Assembly (NCBI GenBank): GCA_020721585.1
Contig: DYMK01000002.1
Span: 1 to 64,000 of the forward strand
Direction of reading: 5' to 3'
Source: Sulfuricurvum sp.
GTDB taxonomy: Bacteria > Campylobacterota > Campylobacteria > Campylobacterales > Sulfurimonadaceae
DNA length: 64,000 nucleotides
The notes under the pieces are model-generated. The model saw only the letters and a list, made by a program, of their open reading frames with translations. It made no database searches and had not been told where the DNA came from. Each line of letters opens with the position of its first letter. Positions within the stretch are counted from its first letter, which is position 1. Below are positions 45,071 through 53,715 of the stretch, piece by piece. The translations under genes and the position numbers were made by a program.

Positions 45071-45757
45071 ATGGAACGACGCGATTTTATGGCATTGGGT
45101 GCTACAGCAGTAGCAACAACTCTCTATGGAGGGGAAAATACCACCGTATCCACCCCTAAAAGTGTGGATCGCTTGGGTGTCACCGCCAAAGGATTACGTT
45201 TTGATCCTAAAAAACTTTCAGGTATCTCCGAAAAAATGATCCTCTCTCATCACCAAAACAATTATGGTGGAGCCGTTAAACGCTCAAACGCCATTGGGGA
45301 AAAAATAGCGGCATTGCCCTCAAATGCTCAACCCTTTGAACTGGGTTCGCTTAAGCGTGAAGAGATGGTCGCCCTTAACTCCATCATTTTACACGAGTAC
45401 TATTTTGACGCGCTTGGCAGTGGTGGAACCATGGGGGAAAAGCTGCGCAAAGGTCTTGAACAATCGTTTGGCAGTGTCACAGAATGGGAAAACAGCTTTA
45501 AAAAAACGGCACTTTCACTGGGAGGGGGATCAGGATGGGTTTTATTGGTCTATAATCGACGTTTAGGGCGACTGGAGAACGTATGGTCATGGGATCATTT
45601 GCATGGTTTGTGGGATTCGGAGATTATCCTTGCATTGGATATGTATGAACACTCGTATCAAATGGATTTTGGTGCCAATGCTAAAGGGTACGTCGACGTT
45701 TTCTTTACCAATATCAATTGGGATGTGGTGAATAAACGCTATATTCAGATAAAATAA
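45071..45757 (+). CDS. Tat-exported Fe/Mn superoxide dismutase
   Basis: 228 residues. The N-terminus MERRDFMALGATAVATTLYG is a twin-arginine leader, so the folded, metal-loaded enzyme is probably exported to the periplasm. Metal ligands are visible: His in LSHHQNNY, His in ILHEYYF, and Asp and His in LALDMYEHSY, where Tyr replaces the common Trp of DxWEH. ATG 45071 is chosen since AAGGAT is 5-6 bases before it; the ATG at 45065 is too close. Metal preference cannot be told with confidence. Confidence 0.88.
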   Translation: MERRDFMALGATAVATTLYGGENTTVSTPKSVDRLGVTAKGLRFDPKKLSGISEKMILSHHQNNYGGAVKRSNAIGEKIAALPSNAQPFELGSLKREEMVALNSIILHEYYFDALGSGGTMGEKLRKGLEQSFGSVTEWENSFKKTALSLGGGSGWVLLVYNRRLGRLENVWSWDHLHGLWDSEIILALDMYEHSYQMDFGANAKGYVDVFFTNINWDVVNKRYIQIK

Positions 45758-45782
45758 TGCATCAATTTAAAAAGGAGTTTTT

Positions 45783-46076
45783 ATGCAATGTCCAGTATGT
45801 ATTACTGAATCCTTAGTGATGTCAGAACGAAGTGGAATTGAGATTGATTATTGTCCCAAATGTCGTGGAGTTTGGCTAGATCGAGGTGAACTTGATAAAA
45901 TCATTGAACGCTCAGAAAAGCAATTGGCTCCTAGTAACTTATACCGACAAGAGCGCACCGAACATCACAACGATCATCACGAACGCAGAGAAGAGTATCA
46001 TCACCCAGAACATCAATATCAAGAACGCCAGCACTACCATAAAAAAGAATCTTTTTGGGGAGAACTTTTCGACTAA
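45783..46076 (+). CDS. TFIIB-type zinc-ribbon protein
   Basis: 97 residues. CPVC near 3 and CPKC near 25 followed by RGVWLDRGELDKII form the zf-TFIIB zinc ribbon. The C-terminal half is rich in His, Glu and Arg (about 15 His in 50 residues), which may bind metal. AAGGAG precedes the ATG; 26 bases after the SOD stop, so perhaps co-transcribed. Function unknown. Confidence 0.85.
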   Translation: MQCPVCITESLVMSERSGIEIDYCPKCRGVWLDRGELDKIIERSEKQLAPSNLYRQERTEHHNDHHERREEYHHPEHQYQERQHYHKKESFWGELFD

Positions 46077-46126
46077 GCTCTAGGGGTATTTCTTTAATTA
46101 TGCGATTTTCCCCAACGTAAAACACG

Positions 46127-46146
46127 CCCACTTTAAGAAGAGTGGG
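46127..46146. terminator. Hairpin between convergent zinc-ribbon and SulP genes
   Basis: CCCACT (46127-46132) and AGTGGG (46141-46146) in the 91-base gap between two convergent stops. No strong T-run follows. Confidence 0.35.
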
Positions 46147-46167
46147 TGCGAGCAATGAGTCACTATT

Positions 46168-47736
46168 CTAATGGATTGAGGCAGATTTTCTAGTAATCCC
46201 CGAATAATTAATTGTTTTCACAATAATATTTTTTTCTACTGCTGCGACAATATAATTGTCAATTATTTCCCTTACATCGTACGCAATTGCTTTTGATTTA
46301 GTACAATCAATAATCACATGGGAACCATTTGGTATGGCTTCTAAATTGTTAATAATACTTGCTTTATTAAAAAATGAAACTTCTTGCCCCAATTCTATGT
46401 GATGGACAGAAACACCATCCTGATTTTGAATGACATCTTTCATGTGATACGAGTTTTTATAGCTATGATGCAACACAAATCCTAAACTTACAAAAAGCCC
46501 AAATAAAACACCTTTAAGTAAATCTGTCACTATCATCACAATAATTGTTATAACAAAGGGGGCGAATTGTTCCCATCCTAATACGTACATATCCTTAAAA
46601 ATTGTAGGTTTAGCAAGCTTATAACCAACAACAATTAAAATTGCAGCAAGCGCAGATAAGGGAATCATATTGAGAAGAGATGCAAGGGTTAACGCACTTA
46701 GTAATAACCAAAATCCATGTAAAATCGTTGACAATTTTGTTTTAGCACCAAATGAAATATTGACAGAACTTCGTACAACAACTTGCGCAATAGGAAGACC
46801 ACCAATTAAACCTGAAAAAATATTCCCTACCCCTTGAGCTTTCAGTTCTTGGTTAGTAGGAGTTACTCTTTTTAGCGGATCTAACTTATCTGCGGCTTCT
46901 ACCGACAAAAGTGTCTCTGTACTGGCAACAAGAGCAATAATCATAGCCGTTTTCCAAACATTTGCGTTAGTGATAGATGAGAAATCAGGAAAATTAAATA
47001 CCGTTGAAAAATCACTAATAGAAAACATAGGAATTTGAACCATTTGTTCTGCTGTTAATGAGAAATCAAGGAAATGGTTTAGATAAAGATAATTCATGAG
47101 AATACCAAAAAAAACCACCACAATAGGACCTTGAATGATTCCAAATAATTTATGTTTTTTGAGTAAAACTTTTTCCCATAAAATTAAAATAAATAGCGAT
47201 AAAAGAGAGATAAGGATAGCACCAGTGTTAAACATATTAAAAGCGTTGACAATGGCATCAAAGGTTGTGTTACCATCTATTTGAAAATAAGCATCATTAC
47301 CTTCATGGTCTTTATCATATCCTAAAGCATGGGGAATTTGTTTTAGGATAATTAATATTCCGATACCCGTTAACATACCATGAATGACCGATGTAGGAAA
47401 AAAATAAGCGATAAACCCAAGTCTAAAAAACCCCATTAAAAACTGTAATACACCCGCAATGACAACAGCAAGTAAAAAGGCTTGATAGCTACCAAGTAAA
47501 GAAATAGCGGTAAAAACAATAATGGCAAGACCTGCTGCTGGACCACTAACCCCAAGATGTGAGCCACTTAAACTTCCAACGACAATACCACCTATTATGC
47601 CAGCAATAATACCGGAAAATAGTGGTACACCAGAAGCAAGTGCTATTCCCAAACAAAGGGGTAAAGCAACAAAAAAAACTATAATACTGGCACTAAAATC
47701 ATCCTTAAGATGTTCTGACAATGAATTTTTAATCAT
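46168..47736 (-). CDS. SulP-family anion transporter with STAS domain
   Basis: 522 residues: about a dozen hydrophobic segments and a C-terminal STAS domain (about 430-522, GSHVIIDCTKSKAIAYD). GLIGGLPIAQVVVRSSVNI is a conserved SulP region. Its start overlaps the carbonic anhydrase stop by 8 bases, and this pairing is typical of SulP proteins that import bicarbonate, like BicA. Sulfate is the alternative substrate. Confidence 0.9.
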   Translation of the reverse strand: MIKNSLSEHLKDDFSASIIVFFVALPLCLGIALASGVPLFSGIIAGIIGGIVVGSLSGSHLGVSGPAAGLAIIVFTAISLLGSYQAFLLAVVIAGVLQFLMGFFRLGFIAYFFPTSVIHGMLTGIGILIILKQIPHALGYDKDHEGNDAYFQIDGNTTFDAIVNAFNMFNTGAILISLLSLFILILWEKVLLKKHKLFGIIQGPIVVVFFGILMNYLYLNHFLDFSLTAEQMVQIPMFSISDFSTVFNFPDFSSITNANVWKTAMIIALVASTETLLSVEAADKLDPLKRVTPTNQELKAQGVGNIFSGLIGGLPIAQVVVRSSVNISFGAKTKLSTILHGFWLLLSALTLASLLNMIPLSALAAILIVVGYKLAKPTIFKDMYVLGWEQFAPFVITIIVMIVTDLLKGVLFGLFVSLGFVLHHSYKNSYHMKDVIQNQDGVSVHHIELGQEVSFFNKASIINNLEAIPNGSHVIIDCTKSKAIAYDVREIIDNYIVAAVEKNIIVKTINYSGITRKSASIH

Positions 47737-48421
47737 CCGATAACCTTTGTTGCATTTTTAGGGCAAACGAGCTGTTCTTTAACACTTCGATTGATTCAAA
47801 CTGCATGGATTCAGGATTATAATATTCTATATCACCTGTCACAATATCATACATCCAACCATGAAGCATAATCTCTCCATGCGCAACTTTTTCTTTGACA
47901 GCAGGGTAGGTTAATAAATTTTCAATTTGACTTATTACGGATAGCTTTTCGGTAAGTCTTACAAGCTGATTTTTATCAGCATCTTTTCCCAGTGCCAATT
48001 TTGCCTGTTTTTTGGGTGCATCCCCCAGCGTTAACCATTTTTTTGTATGAATAAGATTTGGATTGTCCAAATTATCGTGATGATAAAGAGCTTCTATCGC
48101 CCCACATTTTGTATGACCACAAACGATAATATTTTTTACTTCAAGTACACTCACAGCATATTCGATTGCCGAAGCAGTTGAATGAAAATCTTCACTTGGG
48201 CTAAAAGGAGCGACAAAATTACCTACATTTCTTACCACAAAAAGTTCACCAGGGTCACTTCGTGTAATAAGATTCGGAATCACGCGAGAATCGGAACAAC
48301 CAATAAATAGAGCTTTGGGATGTTGCCCTTTTTCGGCAAGTTCTAAAAATTCTTTTTCATGTGCTTTGTAGTAACTTTTTTTAAAAAGATCATTACCCTC
48401 AATTAGTCCACGAAATTCCAT
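47729..48421 (-). CDS. can: Beta-class carbonic anhydrase
   Basis: Interconverts carbon dioxide and bicarbonate. 230 residues. Zinc ligands: Cys in FIGCSDSRVIP near 42, His and Cys in CGHTKCGA near 102-107. It leads the operon with the SulP transporter, supporting inorganic carbon supply for autotrophic fixation. Confidence 0.94.
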   Translation of the reverse strand: MEFRGLIEGNDLFKKSYYKAHEKEFLELAEKGQHPKALFIGCSDSRVIPNLITRSDPGELFVVRNVGNFVAPFSPSEDFHSTASAIEYAVSVLEVKNIIVCGHTKCGAIEALYHHDNLDNPNLIHTKKWLTLGDAPKKQAKLALGKDADKNQLVRLTEKLSVISQIENLLTYPAVKEKVAHGEIMLHGWMYDIVTGDIEYYNPESMQFESIEVLKNSSFALKMQQRLSDD

Positions 48422-48454
48422 GTATCATCCTTTTAAAATTTAGATTGGTTTGCG

Positions 48455-48463
48455 ATTATAGCA
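48455..48463 (-). promoter_or_regulatory. Extended -10 promoter for can-sulP
   Basis: TGCTATAAT on the minus strand, 34 bases before the carbonic anhydrase ATG. Same TGC-TATAATC context as the ftsK and acnB promoters. Confidence 0.5.
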
Positions 48464-48559
48464 TATATTGAGTTAATAGCTTGGGGCGAACTTTTCGACT
48501 ACATTCAACAAGAGTTAACACAAAAATACAGTCAGTTTCTGATAAAAAAGAAACAAGAA

Positions 48560-48985
48560 TTAAAGCCGCTTAACTTTATGAAGCAAGAGATCATCGACTA
48601 TCTCGTCTAGTTTCATAACCGAATACAGTGCAAGCATCTCTTGTCGCCATACGTCCCATTGTGCATGAAGTGCGCAGGGGGTTTCCCCCTCACAATCCCC
48701 TATTCCAAGGACACACGCATCGAAAAAAGCACTCCCATCCACCGCATCAATAATCGAAATCAGGGTAATATCGGAAGCCTTTTTTGCCAAAGTGACCCCA
48801 CCGGCTGCACCCCGTTGCGAGAGTAATATCCCAGCACGAACCAATTTTTGGAGTGATTTTGCCATAAAGTGAAATGGCAAATTCAACGATTGGCTAATCT
48901 CTTGTATCCGATGAAATTCCCCCTCAGGTTTGGTAGAGAGCCACACAGCAGCACGGATAGTATCTTGGCACGCAGAAGAGAGCAT
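48560..48985 (-). CDS. Rrf2-family transcriptional regulator
   Basis: 141 residues with an N-terminal winged helix (RIQEISQSLNLPFHFMAKSLQKLVRAG, then LLSQRGAAGGVTL) and three cysteines at 91, 98 and 104, the pattern that binds an iron-sulfur cluster in IscR and NsrR. A sensor of nitric oxide, iron-sulfur status or redox is likely. The target is not evident; can-sulP is downstream on the same strand. Confidence 0.88.
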   Translation of the reverse strand: MLSSACQDTIRAAVWLSTKPEGEFHRIQEISQSLNLPFHFMAKSLQKLVRAGILLSQRGAAGGVTLAKKASDITLISIIDAVDGSAFFDACVLGIGDCEGETPCALHAQWDVWRQEMLALYSVMKLDEIVDDLLLHKVKRL

Positions 48986-49026
48986 AAAAAACCTTTTCGT
49001 TTAAAGTAGGATAAAAAAAGGATGGC

Positions 49027-49788
49027 TTACAACCGCCCACCCCTAAGATTGTAGATAAATCGGTAACGGATATAGGTTTTTTGCTCAGGGCGGGGGTATT
49101 TGGAATAGGCATACTCGATGGTCTTTTTGGTCGTATCATCCAAAACCGCGAAGTGACTGTTACGGAGATACTTAATATCGGAAATATGCCCATCGGGATA
49201 GAGGTAAAATTCGATGAGATTGGTCTCATCGGCGCGAAGATTATTAGGAATCGCACTGGGACCATACCGATCTAAGACCCCTTGGGTGATCCGTTGCATC
49301 TCCCCTTGATGGTCTTGGATGTATTTTTTCTCCCCCTCAGAGAGTTTGTCAAATTTATCTCCGTACAAATCCCGAATCCCTTTGTCCACTTTTTTAGCAG
49401 GTTTTAACGACGCTGCGGCATTGGGATCGGCTTGGGAGAGGAACTCATACAGCCCTTTGGGTTTAATCGGTTCTACCGGTTTGGGGGGTTCTTCTTTGGG
49501 TTTAGCTTCCGCAACAGGAGTCGCAATGGAAGTTGGGATTGTGTGTTGCGTCCCTTTGGTGGGGGTTGGGGTGGTTTTGAGTGGTTTGGGGAGGGGATGA
49601 TCAATGACCACCTCTTTTTTCGCTTGGGGTGGCTCTTTAAGGGAGACTTTAAAGCGTGTCTCTTGGGCTTCTTTGGGGACTATTTTTGGGGTGATATACT
49701 GGATAAACAACAGCATGAGGGCAACGATTCCATGCAGTAAAAACGCCATAAAAAAAGCGTACCAAAAAAAAGAGGGTCGTTGTCGCAA
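49027..49788 (-). CDS. TonB-family energy transducer
   Basis: Couples the proton gradient to outer-membrane receptors. About 253 residues: one N-terminal helix (FFMAFLLHGIVALMLLF), a Pro/Lys-rich spacer (PKPLKTTPTPTKG; EPPKPVEPIKPKG) and a C-terminal TonB-like domain (NLIEFYLYPDGHISDIK). The frame is open to 49833 but that start is within 5 bases of the -10 box (49823-49828); TTG 49788 with GGATG before it fits better. No ExbB/ExbD nearby. TolA is the alternative. Confidence 0.8.
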   Translation of the reverse strand: MRQRPSFFWYAFFMAFLLHGIVALMLLFIQYITPKIVPKEAQETRFKVSLKEPPQAKKEVVIDHPLPKPLKTTPTPTKGTQHTIPTSIATPVAEAKPKEEPPKPVEPIKPKGLYEFLSQADPNAAASLKPAKKVDKGIRDLYGDKFDKLSEGEKKYIQDHQGEMQRITQGVLDRYGPSAIPNNLRADETNLIEFYLYPDGHISDIKYLRNSHFAVLDDTTKKTIEYAYSKYPRPEQKTYIRYRFIYNLRGGRL

Positions 49789-49822
49789 TGAATCATCCAA
49801 TAGCTGTAAATAAAAGTGGTGG

Positions 49823-49828
49823 ATTATA
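49823..49828 (-). promoter_or_regulatory. -10 box for the TonB-family gene
   Basis: TATAAT on the minus strand; it lies within the longer reading frame and so argues for a start downstream, at 49788. Confidence 0.4.
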
Positions 49829-49878
49829 ACCAAATCATCGTAAACTCTCTCATAATGGGTTGTTAATGGAGGGGTAGT

Positions 49879-49884
49879 TATAAT
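49879..49884 (+). promoter_or_regulatory. -10 box for hemL and downstream genes
   Basis: TATAAT 30 bases before the hemL ATG, with AAGGA at 49901-49905 as ribosome site. As the Septu-like pair is coupled to hemL, this promoter probably drives them too. Confidence 0.5.
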
Positions 49885-49913
49885 GGCAATTATTAATTTT
49901 AAGGATAGATTGT

Positions 49914-51197
49914 ATGACCATTACCCATTCCCAAGAAGCCTTTACCAAAGCGCAAGAACTTATCCCCGGTGGGGTCAATTCCCCCGTTCGTGCATTTAAA
50001 AGCGTGGGGGGAATTCCCCGATTTATCGCACGCGGGGAGGGGGCGTACCTTATTGATATTGATGATAATGCGTATGTCGATTATGTCCAAAGTTGGGGGC
50101 CACTGATCTTCGGTCATCGGGATGAGAGTATCGAAAATGCGGTGATCGATGCGGTCAAACACGGTCTGAGTTTTGGTGCGCCTACGCAAGCCGAAAGCGA
50201 TTTGGCATCACTCATTATCTCCTTGTACGACTCCATCGAAAAAGTCCGTTTTGTCAGCAGTGGCACGGAAGCTGTGATGAGTGCAATTCGCCTTGCACGG
50301 GGATTTACGGGGCGGGATGATATTGTCAAATTTACGGGGTGTTACCACGGTCACAGTGATGCGCTTTTGGTGCAAGCAGGTTCAGGTGCGGCGACCTTTG
50401 GTACCCCAAGCTCTCCGGGTGTTCCGGCGGATTTTACCAAACACACCCTTTTAGCAGACTACAACGATATTGAAAGTGTTAAAGCGTGTTTTGCTTCCAG
50501 TGAGGGGATTGCTTGTGTCATCATCGAACCCATCGCGGGAAATATGGGACTGGTTCCCGCCAACAAAGATTTTTTAGCCCAAGTGCGCACGCTGTGTGAT
50601 GAACATGGGGCTTTACTCCTTTTCGATGAAGTGATGAGCGGATTTCGTGCCTGTTTGCACGGGGCAGAGAGCATCACCGGAACCAAACCCGATTTGGTCA
50701 CACTGGGTAAAGTCATCGGTGGGGGGATGCCAGTAGGGGCGTTTGGGGGACGTGGCGACATCATGGCACACCTTTCACCCGAGGGGGGTGTTTACCAAGC
50801 AGGAACCCTAAGCGGTAACCCTGTTGCGATGGCAGCAGGATTAGCATCACTTGGAAAGCTCAACACCAATCGACGTATTTTTGGGGTTCTCGAAGCGCGT
50901 GCCACACGACTGATGAACGGTTTTAGTGATGCTGCCAAAAAACACAACATCGGACTTCAGACTGACGTACGTGGGTCGATGTTTGGCTTCTTCTTCAGTG
51001 ATGATGAAGTGACTAATTTTTCCCAAGCCCTCAAAAGCGATACGGCACGCTTTGCTGTGTTCCACGCTGCTATGCTTGAAGCGGGATTTTATTTTGCGTG
51101 TTCCCAATTCGAGACAGGCTTTATCTCAACGGCTATCACCGACACGATGATCGAAGCGACCATTGACGCGGCAGAGAAAATTTTTGGAGCATTATGA
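49914..51197 (+). CDS. hemL: Glutamate-1-semialdehyde 2,1-aminomutase
   Basis: PLP enzyme making 5-aminolevulinate for tetrapyrroles (C5 route). 427 residues. The PLP lysine is in [17 protein letters not shown] near 263-279; [10 protein letters not shown] near 20 and GCYHGHSD near 143 are diagnostic. Its stop codon overlaps the start of the following ATPase gene as ATGA, an unusual link between a housekeeping gene and an accessory pair. Confidence 0.96.
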   Translation: MTITHSQEAFTKAQELIPGGVNSPVRAFKSVGGIPRFIARGEGAYLIDIDDNAYVDYVQSWGPLIFGHRDESIENAVIDAVKHGLSFGAPTQAESDLASLIISLYDSIEKVRFVSSGTEAVMSAIRLARGFTGRDDIVKFTGCYHGHSDALLVQAGSGAATFGTPSSPGVPADFTKHTLLADYNDIESVKACFASSEGIACVIIEPIAGNMGLVPANKDFLAQVRTLCDEHGALLLFDEVMSGFRACLHGAESITGTKPDLVTLGKVIGGGMPVGAFGGRGDIMAHLSPEGGVYQAGTLSGNPVAMAAGLASLGKLNTNRRIFGVLEARATRLMNGFSDAAKKHNIGLQTDVRGSMFGFFFSDDEVTNFSQALKSDTARFAVFHAAMLEAGFYFACSQFETGFISTAITDTMIEATIDAAEKIFGAL

Positions 51198-52354
51198 TGT
51201 CTGAATTTTTTGTTCAAAAAGTACTTATCAAAGAGGTTCGAGGGATCACAGATTTTGAGATTCCCTTGGATGAGGAAGAACGAAAACATCTTATTATCAC
51301 GGGCAAAAATGGATGTGGGAAGACCAGTACACTCAATGAAATTGATACTTTACTGAATAAATTACTTGGGAATTCAATACTTAACCTGATGGCTGGTGGT
51401 GGATGGACAACAGAAGACTATAAGTCTCTAAAGGTAAAGCTAATATTTTCAAAACAATCGGAAATTTATGAGAATATTGTTAATGGTAAATTTATTTTGG
51501 CTTTTTTCAAAGCTAAAAGACACAATGAACCAACAATTCCACAGACACCAACCAAGCAAGCATTTCAAGCAAAATATCAAACCACTGATGAATTAAATAA
51601 AACATTTTTGCAATATTTACTCAATCTCAAAACAGAACAAGCCTTTGCACAAATTCGTAAAGATGATGACACAGTAAATAATATAGCTCTATGGTTTAAT
51701 AATTTTGAAATAAGACTCAGAGAATTATTTGAGAAAGAAGACTTAAAGCTCCAGTTTGATGATAAAGGATTTAATTTTAAAATAGCCTATGGTAATAAAA
51801 GTTTTGGATTAAATGAATTATCCGATGGATACTCATCACTTTTGGCAATAGTTACAGAACTAATTTTAAGAATGGAAGCACAAAGTAATAAAGCTTATGA
51901 TATGCAAGGGGTTGTTTTGATTGATGAGATCGAAACCCATCTCCATGTGGAATTACAAAAAAAAGTTTTACCATTTTTGACAGGATTTTTTCCAAAAATT
52001 CAGTTTATCGTGACAACACATAGTCCTTTTATTTTATCATCATTATCAAATGCGGTGATTTGTGATTTGGAACGAAAAGAAATTGTAGATAGTGAACGAT
52101 TTGTGAATGCTTCGTATTCCCAAATTCTCAAAAACTATTTTGAAGTGGATAGTGAGTTTTCAAGAATTTTAGTCAATGAGATTAAAAAATATGAGGATTT
52201 AATAACACTATTTGAAAATGGTCGATTGGATGTAAACCAAGAAAAAGAGCTATTGGATTTGGATTTAAAATTAGATCGCATTTCTCCTATGTTGTCCAAT
52301 GAAATTTATCTACGGTTTAAAGAAGCTCAGGGGAAAATTCAAACCAATGATTAA
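51194..52354 (+). CDS. Septu-like AAA/ABC-type ATPase (PtuA-like)
   Basis: 386 residues. Walker [13 protein letters not shown] near 34-45, a [11 protein letters not shown] signature-like segment near 208, Walker [13 protein letters not shown] near 235 and [13 protein letters not shown] near 265 show an SMC/RecF-type (AAA_21) ATPase with the nucleotide site closed by a long central insertion. With the HNH gene directly after it, this matches the PtuA-PtuB layout of Septu anti-phage defence. It is shorter than many PtuA proteins, and no reverse transcriptase is present, so it is not the retron version. The sequence is AT-rich compared with hemL. Assignment to Septu is by architecture, not alignment. 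Confidence 0.8.
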   Translation: MMSEFFVQKVLIKEVRGITDFEIPLDEEERKHLIITGKNGCGKTSTLNEIDTLLNKLLGNSILNLMAGGGWTTEDYKSLKVKLIFSKQSEIYENIVNGKFILAFFKAKRHNEPTIPQTPTKQAFQAKYQTTDELNKTFLQYLLNLKTEQAFAQIRKDDDTVNNIALWFNNFEIRLRELFEKEDLKLQFDDKGFNFKIAYGNKSFGLNELSDGYSSLLAIVTELILRMEAQSNKAYDMQGVVLIDEIETHLHVELQKKVLPFLTGFFPKIQFIVTTHSPFILSSLSNAVICDLERKEIVDSERFVNASYSQILKNYFEVDSEFSRILVNEIKKYEDLITLFENGRLDVNQEKELLDLDLKLDRISPMLSNEIYLRFKEAQGKIQTND

Positions 52355-52982
52355 GATTGAGCGAAATGAAACTCCCAAAGTTGAGCACTATTCAACTTCA
52401 CTTGTCCAAGAGTCATTAAAAAAAGATTTTTTCAGAAAGTGTTATATCTGCGAAGAGGTGACACGTCATTTTGAAGTGGATCATTTTTACCCAAAAAACT
52501 ATTATCCTCATCTCGTGAATGATTACAAAAACCTTTTTTATTGTTGTCAAAAATGCAATAAAATAAAGCCAAAAGTGATTAATACTCACTCTGAAAATGA
52601 GATTTTAAATTGTTGTGAAATTGATCCTTCGGAGTATATTAAGCTTAAATTGAATATCAATGCGTGTAAGGTTGATGTGACACAAATTCATACCAATGAT
52701 ATACTTGAATATCAGATCAAAGAGACCATCAAGCTTTTAAATCGAGTGTATAATGGTGAAAATTCCCAAAGCACTTCGTGTGCAGATTTGAAAGATGATA
52801 TAAAAGAGAAGATGGAAGAGTTTGGCAAAAAACTTGATAAGTATCAAACAACAAAATTGAAAAATGCTATCGTGGAAGAAATTAAAAAAGAATTGACTAT
52901 TGAGTCTTCGTATGTGACATTTAAACGATGGATTATTAGAGATAATCCAAAACTAAACGCAACGTTTGGTAACTATTTTTAG
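52347..52982 (+). CDS. HNH endonuclease (PtuB-like)
   Basis: 211 residues from ATG 52347, which overlaps the ATPase stop (ATGATTAA). The nuclease core is near the N-terminus: zinc pair Cys32/Cys35 (CYIC), EVDHFYPK with Asp45-His46, KNLFYCCQKCNKIKPK with Asn62, Cys67/Cys70 and Asn71. The rest is helical with no other motif. The TIGR02646/PtuB family has this arrangement. The stop TAG is part of the AGGAGG ribosome site of the next gene, so the cassette ends exactly at the ancestral operon junction. Confidence 0.82.
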   Translation: MIKIERNETPKVEHYSTSLVQESLKKDFFRKCYICEEVTRHFEVDHFYPKNYYPHLVNDYKNLFYCCQKCNKIKPKVINTHSENEILNCCEIDPSEYIKLKLNINACKVDVTQIHTNDILEYQIKETIKLLNRVYNGENSQSTSCADLKDDIKEKMEEFGKKLDKYQTTKLKNAIVEEIKKELTIESSYVTFKRWIIRDNPKLNATFGNYF

Positions 52983-52992
52983 GAGGACAACG

Positions 52993-53289
52993 ATGAACAA
53001 CGACGAACATACACCACGGATAAAACCGATTATTGAAGGAGCAGAGACCCTATCGCTGGGGGTTTCTATGGTGGTTGCCATTTTGATCGGGGTTGCCATT
53101 GGATTGGGTTTAAAAAAGGTGACCGGTATTGGGTGGCTATTGTGGATTGGGGTGGCGATCGGAATTGCTGCGGCGTTGCTGAACATCTATAAAGCGTACA
53201 GCAAACAGTACAAAGTGTTTGAAGCATTGGCAAAAGACCCCCGTTACAACATGGGGAAACAGGTCAATGATGACGACGATGAGGATTAA
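52993..53289 (+). CDS. AtpZ/AtpI-like small membrane protein
   Basis: 98 residues with two hydrophobic helices (LGVSMVVAILIGVAIGLGL; WLLWIGVAIGIAAALLNIY) separated by a short Lys-containing turn and an acidic C-terminus (DDDDED), the form of the AtpZ/AtpI ATP synthase accessory proteins. No ATP synthase genes are nearby. AGGAGG precedes the ATG. It was probably the direct follower of hemL before the ATPase/HNH cassette arrived. Confidence 0.75.
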   Translation: MNNDEHTPRIKPIIEGAETLSLGVSMVVAILIGVAIGLGLKKVTGIGWLLWIGVAIGIAAALLNIYKAYSKQYKVFEALAKDPRYNMGKQVNDDDDED

Positions 53290-53292
53290 GGG

Positions 53293-53715
53293 ATGATCAG
53301 TTTTTTTGTCGCGGTGGTCTCCTCAATGTTGGTCGTTATGGGGTCACTGTATTCGTATCGGAATATGATCCAAAGTCGTCTCCAAGATGCTGACCCGCAC
53401 GCCTACAAAGATACCATCGAGGAGATGGAAGACCCTCATGACCTCTATTCCGAAGAAGCGGTTCACGAAAGTGAAGATGTTGTTGAGGTTTTCAAAGCAG
53501 AAAAAGCCCATCAAAAAGGGAATGTGATCCAAAACACGACCCAAAATGCCTCAGCGATGGTCTCGATGTATCGTTTAATTCCCTACGTATTTTTGATATT
53601 AGGATTTTTAGCCCTTCAAAACAATCACATTTTTGCCCCTTTATCCTATATGGCGGGATTAGCAGTGGGGATGGTTGTGGGCTATTTTGCGGCGAAGAAG
53701 GTTTTTATTTCGTAA
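53293..53715 (+). CDS. Small membrane protein, unknown function
   Basis: 140 residues: N-terminal helix (ISFFVAVVSSMLVVMGSLY), an acidic soluble stretch of about 65 residues, then two hydrophobic helices (IPYVFLILGFLAL; YMAGLAVGMVVGYFA). It starts 3 bases after the AtpZ-like stop. Not recognised. The 3' end overlaps the convergent PAS-like gene by 11 bases. Confidence 0.7.
   Translation: MISFFVAVVSSMLVVMGSLYSYRNMIQSRLQDADPHAYKDTIEEMEDPHDLYSEEAVHESEDVVEVFKAEKAHQKGNVIQNTTQNASAMVSMYRLIPYVFLILGFLALQNNHIFAPLSYMAGLAVGMVVGYFAAKKVFIS

Noticed and set aside
51194-52982. Retron with PtuAB effector
   Set aside because: No reverse transcriptase and no room for a non-coding RNA: the genes overlap hemL upstream and the AtpZ-like gene downstream.
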